A DNA stretch of 36,958 nucleotides from Deltaproteobacteria bacterium 13_1_40CM_4_68_19 (GCA_001918155.1 MNFJ01000015.1:1-36958); one strand, 5' to 3'; positions 17,619 through 26,294 are shown, counted from the first letter of the stretch. Numbers and translations are program-made. The notes: generated by a model from the sequence alone, not told the origin.

Positions 17619-19424
17619 TCAGACGGCCTCGGGCGGCGCCGCGTGTGCGTGAGATGCGTAGTCGCGCCCGAAGCGGCGCTCGATCTCCGCCTCTGTCCAT
17701 TCCGCGACCACGGGCCTGCCGTGCGCGCAGCGGGCGCCATAGTCGGTCTCGTCCAGCGCATCGAGCAGCGCCTGCGCCTCGGCCGGGGCGAGAGCGTCGT
17801 GTGCGCGGATGCTCCCGTGGCAGGCGGCGCGCGCGAGCAGCGCATCCCGCAGGCGGTCGAGAGACTCCCCGCGGCCGTGCGCGGCCAACTCGTCGGCGAG
17901 ATCGGTGAGCAGCGCGCCGAGGCCGGCCTCGTCCAGCCTGGCGAGCGCGTGCGGGAGAGCCTTGACCACCGCGCTATTCGCGCCGAAAGAGTCCAGCTCG
18001 ACGCCGATCGAGGCGAGCATGTCCGTCGCTTCCAGGACACGGGCCGCCGCGGCGGCGGCAAGCTGCACGACCTGCGGCACCAGCAGCGGCTGCGCGGGTG
18101 CTTTGGCGGCGCCGCGCAGGCGCTGGTAATTCACCCGCTCGTGAGCGGCGTGCTGATCGACGAGCACCAGCCCCTGCGGGCCTTCGCAGACGAGATAGGT
18201 GCGATGCAGCTGGCCGAGATATCGCAACCCGCGGAAATATGGCGGGCGGACGACGAGGTCCGGCTGCGTCTCGCGCGGGCTCGGCGCGTGCGCCGGCGGC
18301 ATCCACCACGTCGAGGGCATCTGTCTGCCGTAGCGCTCGATCGCTTCCGCGACGCGCTCGACCGGATCGCCCAAGGCGTACACGCGACCCGGCTGGACGG
18401 CGTCCGTAGCGCCCTGGCGGCGCGGCATCCATTCGCCTCGGGCCAGCACGTGCGTCAGGCCCTCGTAAATCGCGTCCCAGGCGGCTTTGGCGTCGGCGAA
18501 GCGCACTTCGGCCTTCGCCGGATGGACGTTCACGTCCAGCTCCGCCGGCGGCACCTCGAGGAAGACGAGCGCGCCCGGGTAGCGCCCGTGGGGCATCAGC
18601 TCGCCATAGGCGCGCAGGACAGCATGGGTGAGCGAGCGGTCGCGGATGGCGCGGCCGTTCACGAACAGCCAGACGTTGCGCCCGCTGCCGTACTCGATGG
18701 CGGGAGACACCGCGAGCCCGTGGGCCCGGATGGAGCGCGACCCGCCGGAGAACGGCACCAGGCGATTGCGGACTTCGCGCCCGAGCGCCTCTTCGGCTCG
18801 AGCGGCCAGCACGTCGGCCCCGGCGTGGAGCTGCGCGAGCGTCCGGTCGCCTTCGCGGACCACGAACGTGACCTCCGGACGCGGCAGGGCGAGCCGGAGC
18901 ACGGCGTCGAGGCACTGCGCCTGCTCGGTCTGCGCCTTCTTGAGGAACTTGCGCCGGGCGGGGACGTTCCAGAACAGGTCGCGCACTTCGACGGTGGTTC
19001 CCGCGGGCGCGCCGGCGCCGGAGATGCGGACCATCGAGCCACCCTCGACCTCGATCCGGGTGCCCTCCAGCGCTCCCGGCTCGCAGGTGAGCAGCGCAAA
19101 ACGGCTGACGGCGGCCATGCTGGGGAGCGCCTCTCCACGAAACCCGTAGCTGGAGATGGCGAAGAGATCGTCCTTGCGGCGCAGCTTGCTCGTGGCGTGC
19201 CGCTGCAGGCTCAGCCCGGCATCCTCTCGTCCCATGCCGCAGCCGTCGTCGCGGACGCGCATCAGGCGGCGGCCGCCGTCCTGGAGGTCGATCTCGATCC
19301 GCTTCGCGCCGGCATCCAGGGCGTTCTCGACCAGCTCCTTCACCACCGCGGCGGGGCGCTCGATCACCTCTCCGGCGGCGATCTGGTTCGCGAGGGTCGC
19401 ATCCAGCACCTGGATCCGCGGCAC
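17619..19424 (-). CDS. mutL: DNA mismatch repair protein MutL
   Basis: 601-residue MutL, the matchmaker of methyl-independent mismatch repair. The N-terminal GHKL ATPase is complete: QIAAGEVIERP (14-24), ELVENALDAGA (30-40), DDGCGM (59-64) and YGFRGEAL. A Pro-rich linker follows, then the C-terminal dimerisation/endonuclease domain with ACHGS and CAHGRPV metal-site motifs. The endonuclease signature, normally DQHA-xx-E-xxxx-E, here reads DQHAAHERVNYQ (423-434), so the final Glu is Gln. The GTG at 19424 has TACTGT 6 nt upstream and no ribosome site, suggesting a leaderless transcript from its own promoter. It follows gmk by 48 nt on the same strand. Confidence 0.95.
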   Translation of the reverse strand: MPRIQVLDATLANQIAAGEVIERPAAVVKELVENALDAGAKRIEIDLQDGGRRLMRVRDDGCGMGREDAGLSLQRHATSKLRRKDDLFAISSYGFRGEALPSMAAVSRFALLTCEPGALEGTRIEVEGGSMVRISGAGAPAGTTVEVRDLFWNVPARRKFLKKAQTEQAQCLDAVLRLALPRPEVTFVVREGDRTLAQLHAGADVLAARAEEALGREVRNRLVPFSGGSRSIRAHGLAVSPAIEYGSGRNVWLFVNGRAIRDRSLTHAVLRAYGELMPHGRYPGALVFLEVPPAELDVNVHPAKAEVRFADAKAAWDAIYEGLTHVLARGEWMPRRQGATDAVQPGRVYALGDPVERVAEAIERYGRQMPSTWWMPPAHAPSPRETQPDLVVRPPYFRGLRYLGQLHRTYLVCEGPQGLVLVDQHAAHERVNYQRLRGAAKAPAQPLLVPQVVQLAAAAAARVLEATDMLASIGVELDSFGANSAVVKALPHALARLDEAGLGALLTDLADELAAHGRGESLDRLRDALLARAACHGSIRAHDALAPAEAQALLDALDETDYGARCAHGRPVVAEWTEAEIERRFGRDYASHAHAAPPEAV

Positions 19425-19436
19425 CGGTGCACAGTA
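19425..19436 (-). promoter_or_regulatory. leaderless-type -10 box of mutL
   Basis: TACTGT (19436-19431 on the minus strand) ends 6 nt before the GTG start of mutL, inside the 48-nt gap after gmk. There is no Shine-Dalgarno sequence in the 6 nt between. Confidence 0.4.
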
Positions 19437-19472
19437 GCAGGGAAAGCCAGCCGCGGTTCAGATCAACCGCCC

Positions 19473-20069
19473 TCAGGGGATGCCGAGGTCCGGGGCGAGG
19501 GGGCGCCTTCCCGCTTTGCATCCCTCCGCCCGGACGATCGCGTCCAGATCGGCGTAGGCGTGATCGAGGTCCTCGTTCACCACCCAGTATTCGTAGCCCG
19601 CCGCGATGGCGACACCGATCTCGATCCGGGCTGCATGAAGGCGGCGCCTCACGGCGGTGTCGTCGTCGGTCGAGCGCGCGCGCAGGCGCCGCTCCAACTC
19701 CGCCAGCGACGGCGGCAGGATCAGCGCCCGCACCGCTTCCGGGTGCTGCTTCTTGATCGCCTGACCGCCTTGCACATCGATGTCGAACACCACCAGGCTC
19801 GCGGCACTGGCGATCGACGTGCGCGGCGTCCCGTAATGATGGCCGTGCACCTGCGCCCATTCGACGAATGCGCCTGCGGCGATCATCTTTTCGAAGCGCT
19901 CCCGGCTGACGAAGTGGTAATCGACCCCGTCCTTCTCGTCGCCGCGCGGCGGACGCGTGGTGTAGCTGACGGAGAACAGCGCCCCCGGGTGCGCCGCGAC
20001 CAAACGGCGCGCGAGGGTGGTCTTCCCCGTCCCCGATGGTGCGCTGAGGATGAGCAGCAGCGGCGTCAT
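19473..20069 (-). CDS. gmk: guanylate kinase
   Basis: Phosphorylates GMP to GDP with ATP, an essential step in GTP and dGTP supply. 198 residues, close to the usual 200. The P-loop SAPSGTGKTT (9-18) is intact. The GMP-binding segment SYTTRPPRGDEKDGVDYHFV, the HHYGTP loop and the DIDVQGG strand are all recognisable. The ATG overlaps the stop of yicC by 4 nt (ATGA); the yicC-gmk pair is conserved in many proteobacteria. It is the last gene of the coupled LPS run. Confidence 0.97.
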   Translation of the reverse strand: MTPLLLILSAPSGTGKTTLARRLVAAHPGALFSVSYTTRPPRGDEKDGVDYHFVSRERFEKMIAAGAFVEWAQVHGHHYGTPRTSIASAASLVVFDIDVQGGQAIKKQHPEAVRALILPPSLAELERRLRARSTDDDTAVRRRLHAARIEIGVAIAAGYEYWVVNEDLDHAYADLDAIVRAEGCKAGRRPLAPDLGIP

Positions 20070-20944
20070 TCGACGTTCTGCACCTGCTCACGGATGCGCT
20101 CGAGCTCCGCCTTGAGCTCCACCACCGCCGCGGCGATGGCCGCGTGCTGCGACTTGGAGCCGATGGTGTTGATCTCGCGGTTCAGCTCCTGGACGAGGAA
20201 TTCGAGCTTGCGTCCCGCGGGCGCTTCCGAGCGGATGAGCCCCCGCGCCTGCGCCAGGTGGCTGGCAAGACGCGTGAGCTCTTCGGCGACATCGGTCCGG
20301 TCCGCGAACAGCGCCACTTCCTGCGCGAGGCGCGAGGGGTCGAGTGGCACCCCGCGCGTCAGCTCGGCGATGCGCGCGGAGAGCCGCTCGCGCACTGCAT
20401 CGACCTGCAGCGGCGCGAGACGGGACACTTCGCGCGCGCCTTTTTCCACGGTGTCGAACCGGGCGGCAAGATCGTGCGCCAGCGCTTCGCCTTCGCGGCG
20501 CCGCATGACGTCGAGCGCCTCGATGGCGGCGTCGAGGGCCTTCTGTAGCGCGGACGCAGCCGCCTCGGCGTCGGGCGCCGCCTCGCCGAGCGAGATCACC
20601 CCTTCCATCGCCGCGAGGTCCTGCACCGTCGGCTCCCCGGCGAGACCGAGGGAATCCTTCAGCTCGCGCAGCGCCTTGGCATAGGCCGCCCCGAGGACCA
20701 GATCGGCTCGCGGGGACGAGGCGGGTCCCGGCGCGGTCTCGCGGCGCACGAACGCCTCGATGACGCCGCGGCTGATGCGCGCCTTGATGCTCTTCACCAG
20801 CTCGGCCTCGAGTGGAATGAGCTCCCGCGGCAGCCGCGCCTTCACCTCGCAGAACTTGGCGTTGACCGCGCGCAACTCCACGGAGACCGTCTCTCCGCCG
20901 GCCTCGCCGCGTCCCGCGCCGAAGCCGGTCATGGAGCGGATCAA
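20066..20944 (-). CDS. YicC-family endoribonuclease-like protein (TTG start)
   Basis: 292-residue YicC-like protein. Members of this family act in RNA turnover and stationary-phase fitness. The hallmark N-terminus MIRSMTGFG is complete only if translation begins at the TTG at 20944. GGGAGG lies 7 nt upstream of that TTG, and the TTG overlaps the TGA of the upstream glycosyltransferase (TTGA). An internal ATG at 20932 would lose the first four conserved residues. The C-terminal family block (GRKLEFLVQELNREINTIGSK) with its Glu-rich motif is intact. No membrane segment. Confidence 0.93.
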   Translation of the reverse strand: MIRSMTGFGAGRGEAGGETVSVELRAVNAKFCEVKARLPRELIPLEAELVKSIKARISRGVIEAFVRRETAPGPASSPRADLVLGAAYAKALRELKDSLGLAGEPTVQDLAAMEGVISLGEAAPDAEAAASALQKALDAAIEALDVMRRREGEALAHDLAARFDTVEKGAREVSRLAPLQVDAVRERLSARIAELTRGVPLDPSRLAQEVALFADRTDVAEELTRLASHLAQARGLIRSEAPAGRKLEFLVQELNREINTIGSKSQHAAIAAAVVELKAELERIREQVQNVE

Positions 20945-22002
20945 GGAGTGTCCTCCCGAGACCTGGGAGGTTGTTCCGGCGGACGGGCCGTGTCAAGAAG
21001 ACGCCCCGCCGCGGCCAGCAGCGGCGTCTCGTCGGCAGGGGCCACCACCGCTTCGAAACGTGGACCCGGATGCGCCCAGCGCAATCCGGCATCGTCGAGA
21101 AACACTGCGATGACCGCTGCACCGCAAGCGACGGCGAGGTGCAGCGGACCGGTGTCGTTGGTCACGACGAGAGCGGCACCGCGGAAAGCGGCAGCGAGTT
21201 GATCGAGGTCCGTCGGCGGCGCGAGCGCCGCGGCCCCTCCGGCCGCCGCGACGACTTCCCGCGCGAGCGCCTCTTCGCCCGGGCCCCAGAACACCACCGA
21301 ATCGATCCCGCGCGTCCGCTGCAGCTTCCTCGCGAACGAGGCGAATCCGGCCGCCGGCCAGCGGTGGTCCTGCTTGCGCGCGCCGGGATTGAGCGCCGCG
21401 TACCTCCCCGCCACTGGAGACGGTCCGCGCCCGAGCGCCGTCTCCATGGGCGCGGGAGAAAGGCGCAGGCCGAGCGGTGCTCCCAGCCGCAGCTTCGCCA
21501 CCACGTCCGGCGTGCCTGGGTCCGGAAGCGGAGCGATCCCGGAGTACACCAGCCGCGACGGCCCGCGGTCGGCTCCCACCACCCATTGCCGCGCCGCCCA
21601 CCGCGAGAGCAATGCCGAGGTGAGCGAGAACGCGTGCCAGTGGGCGGCGTCGATGACGACGTCGTAACGCGCGCGCAGCCCGCGCAGGAACCGGAGGTAC
21701 CGGAGCGGCCCGGCGCGCTTTTCGAAACCGATCGCGCGCAAGTTCGGCAACCCCTCGACGAGGTGCACACGCCGCGCCGCGACCAGCAGGTCGACGCGGG
21801 CCTGCGGGAGAGCCGCCTGCAGAGCGCGAACGAGCGGAAGCGTCAGCAGCGCATTCCCCACCCGGTCGTCCGTGCGGACCACCAGGACCGACTGGATCCG
21901 TGCCAAAGGCGGCGGCTTCGCCGGGAGCGGAAACAGCGCGTGCGCCATCCGCGCGACCGCCCGCACCAGGGCCCCCGAAGGAGGATCCAGACGCGGGTCC
22001 AT
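20941..22002 (-). CDS. family 9 glycosyltransferase (LPS heptosyltransferase-like)
   Basis: 353-residue GT9 enzyme of the GT-B fold, expected to add heptose or a related sugar to the LPS core on the inner face of the inner membrane. The N-terminal segment VLVVRTDDRVGNALLTLPLV and the C-terminal donor-site motif NDTGPLHLAVACG are family hallmarks, and NPGARKQDHRWP matches the nucleotide-sugar loop. The first 30 residues are a hydrophobic/amphipathic extension. The ATG at 22002 overlaps the upstream stop (TGATG) and the stop overlaps the yicC TTG. The exact acceptor cannot be deduced. Confidence 0.9.
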   Translation of the reverse strand: MDPRLDPPSGALVRAVARMAHALFPLPAKPPPLARIQSVLVVRTDDRVGNALLTLPLVRALQAALPQARVDLLVAARRVHLVEGLPNLRAIGFEKRAGPLRYLRFLRGLRARYDVVIDAAHWHAFSLTSALLSRWAARQWVVGADRGPSRLVYSGIAPLPDPGTPDVVAKLRLGAPLGLRLSPAPMETALGRGPSPVAGRYAALNPGARKQDHRWPAAGFASFARKLQRTRGIDSVVFWGPGEEALAREVVAAAGGAAALAPPTDLDQLAAAFRGAALVVTNDTGPLHLAVACGAAVIAVFLDDAGLRWAHPGPRFEAVVAPADETPLLAAAGRLLDTARPPEQPPRSREDTP

Positions 22003-23018
22003 CAGGCGAGGACTTCCCGGCAGGCGGACGCCACCCGCTCCGCGTCGAGATCGTCGAGACAGCGGTGATGCCCGAGGGGGCACCGCTGCGAGCCGTGCAC
22101 GGTGCAAGGCGAGCAGGAGAGCCCGAGGGATACGGCGCGCTCGCGCGGCCCGAACAGGTGAACGTCCGAGGGCGTGGGCCCGAACACGGCCACCGTCGGG
22201 ATCCCGAGCGCGCGGGCAGCGTGAACGAGGCCGGTATCGCCCCCGACGGCGAACGCGCACATGGAGAGGATGGCCAGGGCTTCCCCGACTGAATTGCCGG
22301 TCGTGTCGATGCAGCCGCCTGCCGCGCCCACCTCTTGCGCGAGCGCGCGTTCGCGCGGTCCGCCGAGCAGCACGGGGCGAAAGCCGTTGGAGGCGAGCCG
22401 GCGCACCAGATCCGCGACATGCCGCGCAGGCCAGATCTTCGTCGCCCATTCGGACCCCAGGCAGATGGCCGCGAGCTTCTCTTCCCTGGACTCCCGGAGA
22501 GCCGAGCGGGCCGCGGACAACCATTCGGCGCGAGGCACGAGTTGCATGGCGCCCGGCGGGGCGCCGAGGGCGGCCGCAAGATCCGCCTCCCGGCGCAGGA
22601 AGGCCTTCTCGCGCGTGGGCACCCGCGCAGTGTAGAGCAGCGAAGCAGGGGTCCCCGCGAACCCGATCCGCTCCGGAATCCGCGCCAGCCAGGCGAGCAG
22701 CGCCGTGCGCATCGATCGATGCGGCAGCACCGCAAGTTGGTACTGCCGTGTGGCGAGCCGCGCGGCGACGCGGCGCAGACCGCGCAGTCCGCGGTCCCGC
22801 CCGCGCTTGTCGTAGACGTGGACGTGCCCGATCCCTGGAAAGGCCAGCGCCACGTCGAGTCCGCGCGGCGCGACGCAGGCGTCGATCACCGCCGGGAAAA
22901 ACCTGCGAGCCACCGCCGAGAATAGCGCGGAGGAGAAGACGGTATCGCCCAGGTACGCCGTCTGGATCACCAGCACTCGCGCCGGCGGGTGCGCGGCGAG
23001 CTTCGCCGCGAGCGTCAC
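22002..23018 (-). CDS. family 9 glycosyltransferase (heptosyltransferase II-like)
   Basis: 338-residue GT9 enzyme, closer to WaaF-type heptosyltransferase II than its neighbour. Motifs: VLVIQTAYLGDTVFSSAL near the N-terminus, ICLGSEWATKIWP, and GGDTGLVHAARALGIPTVAV followed by GPTPSDVHLFGP. The C-terminal region carries a Cys/His-rich segment (LSCSPCTVHGSQRCPLGHHRC), seen in many WaaF homologues and possibly metal-binding. The GTG at 23018 overlaps the stop of the Trm112-like gene (GTGA). A longer frame upstream to 23144 is rejected because it would run antiframe through that gene. Confidence 0.9.
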   Translation of the reverse strand: MTLAAKLAAHPPARVLVIQTAYLGDTVFSSALFSAVARRFFPAVIDACVAPRGLDVALAFPGIGHVHVYDKRGRDRGLRGLRRVAARLATRQYQLAVLPHRSMRTALLAWLARIPERIGFAGTPASLLYTARVPTREKAFLRREADLAAALGAPPGAMQLVPRAEWLSAARSALRESREEKLAAICLGSEWATKIWPARHVADLVRRLASNGFRPVLLGGPRERALAQEVGAAGGCIDTTGNSVGEALAILSMCAFAVGGDTGLVHAARALGIPTVAVFGPTPSDVHLFGPRERAVSLGLSCSPCTVHGSQRCPLGHHRCLDDLDAERVASACREVLA

Positions 23019-23188
23019 GTCCGCAGCGGCTTCGCCTCGTCCACGAGCATGACGGGGATGTCGTCCTCGATCCGGTACACCAGGCTGCACGTCTTGCAAA
23101 CGATCTCCTGCTTCTCCTCGTGGAACTCGAGCTCGCCCTTGCACTTCGGGCAGGCGAGGATCTCCTTGAGCTCCGGCGCGATGGGCAT
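23015..23188 (-). CDS. Trm112-family zinc-ribbon protein
   Basis: A 57-residue protein too short for most ORF calls. It has the Trm112/YcaR pattern: N-terminal LKEILACPKCKGEL, a Glu-rich middle, then CKTCSLVYRIEDDIPVML. Two CxxC pairs (Cys13/Cys16 and Cys31/Cys34) should bind one zinc. In many proteobacteria this family sits beside lpxK, and it is in an LPS cluster here too; its bacterial role is not settled. The ATG at 23188 follows the family 2 glycosyltransferase after 13 nt, and its TGA overlaps the next GTG. Confidence 0.88.
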   Translation of the reverse strand: MPIAPELKEILACPKCKGELEFHEEKQEIVCKTCSLVYRIEDDIPVMLVDEAKPLRT

Positions 23189-23201
23189 CGGGGCCTGGAT
23201 A

Positions 23202-23939
23202 TCACGAAAAATGCGACAGCTCCCAGAGGCGGGAGTAACGCCGGAACGCCTCGTACGCCCGTGCCCAAGCCATCGCCGCGCCCGCCGCGCCGTCGAGGAA
23301 GCCGAGGCGCAGCACGTATCCGCGCACGAAGCGCCACAGCGGCCGCGCCGCTACGTCCCAGGCCGTGGCGCGAACCCCTCGCGCATGCAGCATCCGCGCC
23401 GACTGCTCGCCGTACCGCTCCATCTTCACCAGGCAGTCCTGGAGCGACTCGAACGTGTAGTGCAGGATCGGCGCGTCGAGGCTGCCGATCGGACCGTCCA
23501 CGATCAGCCTCTCGTGGACGGTGCGGGCGGGGTCGTAGCGGCAGGCTTCCCGCCGGAACAGACGCACGTGGCGATCGGGCCAGAAGCCTCCATGGCGAAG
23601 CCAGATGCCACGGAAGTGGTTCCTGAACGGCAGCGAGTAGGCCGCGGCTCCGCCGAAAACCGCGCGGCGCAGCTCGGTCGAGGCCCGCTCGTCGGCGTCG
23701 ATGGAGAGCACCCATTCGCCGCGCGCTTCCACCCTTGCGAACTCGTGCTGGCGCGCGAAATCGTCGAAGGGCCGCTCCAGCACGCGTGCGCCGAGCGAGG
23801 CGGCGATCTCCCGCGTGCGGTCGCGCGAGCCGCCATCCACCATCAGGATCTCGTCGCAGAAGCCCTGCAACGACGCGATGCAGTCCGGCAGATCGCGCTC
23901 CTCGTCTTGCGCGATGATGGTCGCCGACAGCCGCGTCAC
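23202..23939 (-). CDS. family 2 glycosyltransferase (WaaE/KdtX-like)
   Basis: 245-residue GT-A enzyme, probably an LPS core glucosyl- or related transferase. The N-terminal SATIIAQDEERDLPDCI and ILMVDGGSRDRT motifs and the metal-binding DAD (81-83 in SIDADERAS) are typical. Downstream motifs GGFWPDRHVRLFRRE and ERLIVDGPIGSLDAPILHY match the WaaE/KdtX branch. An amphipathic region near the C-terminus may touch the membrane. The GTG at 23939 overlaps the rfaE2 stop (GTGA). Confidence 0.92.
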   Translation of the reverse strand: MTRLSATIIAQDEERDLPDCIASLQGFCDEILMVDGGSRDRTREIAASLGARVLERPFDDFARQHEFARVEARGEWVLSIDADERASTELRRAVFGGAAAYSLPFRNHFRGIWLRHGGFWPDRHVRLFRREACRYDPARTVHERLIVDGPIGSLDAPILHYTFESLQDCLVKMERYGEQSARMLHARGVRATAWDVAARPLWRFVRGYVLRLGFLDGAAGAAMAWARAYEAFRRYSRLWELSHFS

Positions 23940-24409
23940 AAGAGCGTCTTCAGCCTCGCGATCAGATCGGTGGTGGAGTGGTCCTTGGGATCGCCGGCGA
24001 CGATGGTGCGGCCGCCGAAGCTCGTGACCAGCTCGCGCTCGGGCACCGTCTCCGCCGTGTAGTCCGTCCCCTTCACGTGCAGATCCGGCCGCAGCGCCGT
24101 GAGCAGCCCGGCCGCGGTCGGTTCGCCGAAGAGCACCACCCGGTCCACGCACCGCAGCGCGGCGACGAGCTCCGCGCGCTCCTGCTCGGGCACGAACGGG
24201 CGGCGGGGCCCCTTGAGGGCCCGCACGGAGGCGTCCGTGTTGACCCCGACGATGAGAAGGCCCCCTGCCGTCGCCTGCTTCGCGCCCTCCAGGTAGCGCA
24301 GGTGGCCGACATGCAGCAGATCGAACGCGCCGTTCGCAACCGCGACCAGCGCGCCGCGCTTGCGCGCTTCCTCGCGCAACGCCTGCGCCTCGGCGAGGGT
24401 GCAGATCAC
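23936..24409 (-). CDS. rfaE2: D-glycero-beta-D-manno-heptose 1-phosphate adenylyltransferase
   Basis: 157-residue nucleotidyltransferase making ADP-heptose, the donor for the heptosyltransferases encoded downstream. The active-site loop NGAFDLLHVGHLRYL with HVGH (33-36) is canonical, and the late motif KGTDYTAETVPERELV is conserved. In E. coli this activity is the C-terminal half of HldE; here it is a separate gene. The GTG at 24409 overlaps the stop of the kinase gene rfaE1 (GTGA), so the split enzyme remains tightly coupled. Confidence 0.95.
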   Translation of the reverse strand: MICTLAEAQALREEARKRGALVAVANGAFDLLHVGHLRYLEGAKQATAGGLLIVGVNTDASVRALKGPRRPFVPEQERAELVAALRCVDRVVLFGEPTAAGLLTALRPDLHVKGTDYTAETVPERELVTSFGGRTIVAGDPKDHSTTDLIARLKTLL

Positions 24410-25452
24410 CGTCGCCCCCGCGATGCGGCTCGCGGCGCTACCACGAGCGTGGGCTGCGCCACTTCGACGCGGGCGAGCTCGGTGCGCAGCTCCTGGGCGG
24501 AGACGGCAACGGTGCCCGGTTTCTGCACCTTGAGGGCGCCAGCCACGTTGGCGATCCGCATCGCCTGCACCGGATCTCCGCCGGCGGCGACTGCGGCAGT
24601 GGCGGCGGCCATCACCGTATCGCCCGCGCCGGTCACGTCCACCGCATCCGCCGATCCGTGCACGGGAACCAGGGCCGTCGGCGCTCCCGGCCGCAGCAGC
24701 GCCATCCCGCTGCGGCCTCGCGTCACCAGCAGCGCTTGCGCGCGCAGCGACTTGAGCAGCTCGCGGCCCGCTTCCTCGAGCGCGAGGGGGTCGTCGCCGA
24801 TCCCGCGCCCGACCGATTGCTCCAGCTCGACTTCGTTCGGCTTGACGACGGTCACGCCCCGGTACTTCGCGAGCCCGTATCGAGCGTCGACGCAGACGGT
24901 GCGGCCCTGCCCCGCCAACGTGCGCACGGCCTCGACCAGCGAAGGCGTGAGCAACCCCAGGCCGTAATCGGAGATCATGATCGCGTCGCACTTCGCCGCC
25001 GCCTGCGCCAGCGCCTTGACCAGCTTCTGCGCCAGCGCCTGCCCGGGCGGCGCCGGCCCGTCCCGGTCGATGCGCAGCATCTGTTGCCGTCGGGTGTTCT
25101 TGCCGCCGGCGAGCACCCGGGTCTTGGTGGAGGTGGGTCCGTCGACGGCGAAGATGGCGGAGTCGTCGGCGCCCGCGTCGACCAGTTGAGCGCGCAGCCG
25201 GCGGCCGATCTCGTCGTCGCCGATCAGGCCGATCGCCTGCACCCGCGCTCCCAGGGCGCAGAGGTTCATGATCGCGTTCGCCCCGCAGCCCGGCTTCAGC
25301 TCGGCGGACTCGTAGCGGACGATGAGCACCGGCGCCTCGCGGCTGATGCGATCCGTCTCGCCGTACACGAACTCGTCCGCGACCAGATCGCCCACGGCGA
25401 CGATGCGCGCGCGAGAGAAGCGGCCGAGAAGATGCGCGAGATCGGCGTTCAT
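24406..25452 (-). CDS. rfaE1: D-glycero-beta-D-manno-heptose-7-phosphate kinase
   Basis: 348-residue PfkB-family kinase that phosphorylates heptose-7-phosphate at C1. The N-terminal family motif VAVGDLVADEFVYGETDRIS, the Gly-rich PGCGANAIMNLCALG block and the catalytic DVTGAGDTV with Asp278 are all present. It matches the N-terminal half of HldE in length. The ATG at 25452 overlaps the stop of the acyltransferase gene (ATGA). With rfaE2 it supplies ADP-heptose. Confidence 0.95.
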   Translation of the reverse strand: MNADLAHLLGRFSRARIVAVGDLVADEFVYGETDRISREAPVLIVRYESAELKPGCGANAIMNLCALGARVQAIGLIGDDEIGRRLRAQLVDAGADDSAIFAVDGPTSTKTRVLAGGKNTRRQQMLRIDRDGPAPPGQALAQKLVKALAQAAAKCDAIMISDYGLGLLTPSLVEAVRTLAGQGRTVCVDARYGLAKYRGVTVVKPNEVELEQSVGRGIGDDPLALEEAGRELLKSLRAQALLVTRGRSGMALLRPGAPTALVPVHGSADAVDVTGAGDTVMAAATAAVAAGGDPVQAMRIANVAGALKVQKPGTVAVSAQELRTELARVEVAQPTLVVAPRAASRGRR

Positions 25453-26294
25453 CGCGCGCTTCCTCTCACACTTTGTTCCGGTGGGCCAGTCGCGGCCGCC
25501 GAAGGCCGCGTCTTCCAGCGCCGGTGAACCCAGAACCAGTGGTCGGGATGCTGCCGGATCTCCTCCTCCACCATTCGCGTGACCTGCTGCGTGAGATCCG
25601 CCACCGCCGCGTGGCCGGACAGCGCTGTGCTGAACGGCCCCCGGATGCGGATCAGGTGCGTGCCGTCCGCTTGCCGGATGGAGAAGGCCCCGACCAGCGG
25701 AGCGCCGCTCCGGAGCGCGAACACCGCCGCGGCGGGGGTGGTGCAGGCCTTCTCGCCGAAGAAGTCCACGAAGATCCCGCGGGCCGGACGCATGTTCTGA
25801 TCGACGGCGATGGCGAGCGTCTCGCCGCGGCGCAGCACCGCCAGCGCCTCGCGCGTCGATCCGCGCTCGAAGAGCTGGCCGATGCCCATGCGCGTTCGAT
25901 CGGCCAGCAGCCAGCGCCCGAACGGATCGCGCAGCCGGCGGACGATGACCGAGAGCTTCAACCCGCGCCGGACGCTCACGCGCGCGAGCAGCTCGAAATT
26001 GCCGAAGTGCGCGACGGCAGCGACGAGGCCCCGGCCTCGCGCGAGCTCCCGTTCCAGGATTTCCCAGCCCTCGTTCTGGACGCTCGCCAGGTCTTCGTCG
26101 CGCAACGGGAGGAGGATCTCGGCGAGGCTGCGCCCCAGCTGCAGGTAGCTCGCGCGGCCGATCTTCCTCCTCTGCGCATCGGTGAGATCGGGAAACGCGC
26201 GGCGCAGCCCGTCGAGGGCTACCGCTCGCCGCAGGCGCAGGAGCCAGGCCAGCGCTCCGAGCCACTCGCCCAGCCGCAGCAGCGCCGCCCTCAC
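25449..26294 (-). CDS. lipid A acyltransferase (LpxL/HtrB family)
   Basis: 281-residue membrane-associated acyltransferase adding a secondary acyl chain to lipid A. The catalytic HX4E motif is HFGNFE (His96, Glu101), and the later motifs VDQNMRPARGIFVDFFG and EEEIRQHPDHWFWVHRRWK are diagnostic. The N-terminal hydrophobic helix (about 5-20) fits membrane anchoring. The GTG at 26294 overlaps the lpxK stop (GTGA). The codons for the last 20 residues contain a CGCGGCC/GGCCGCG hairpin (25491-25510) which shares 17 bases with the terminator region at 3851. Confidence 0.93.
   Translation of the reverse strand: MRAALLRLGEWLGALAWLLRLRRAVALDGLRRAFPDLTDAQRRKIGRASYLQLGRSLAEILLPLRDEDLASVQNEGWEILERELARGRGLVAAVAHFGNFELLARVSVRRGLKLSVIVRRLRDPFGRWLLADRTRMGIGQLFERGSTREALAVLRRGETLAIAVDQNMRPARGIFVDFFGEKACTTPAAAVFALRSGAPLVGAFSIRQADGTHLIRIRGPFSTALSGHAAVADLTQQVTRMVEEEIRQHPDHWFWVHRRWKTRPSAAATGPPEQSVRGSAR

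Noticed and set aside
16854-20684. A plus-strand open frame of nearly 1,300 codons
   Set aside because: It runs antisense to the TPR lipoprotein, cysteine dioxygenase, mutL, gmk and yicC genes, which all have clear motifs. Its composition is that of a shadow frame.
25491-25510. Terminator inside the lipid A acyltransferase gene
   Set aside because: The CGCGGCC/GGCCGCG stem lies in codons before the stop and the next gene overlaps that stop, so a terminator there would cut the operon. Kept only as a repeat observation.
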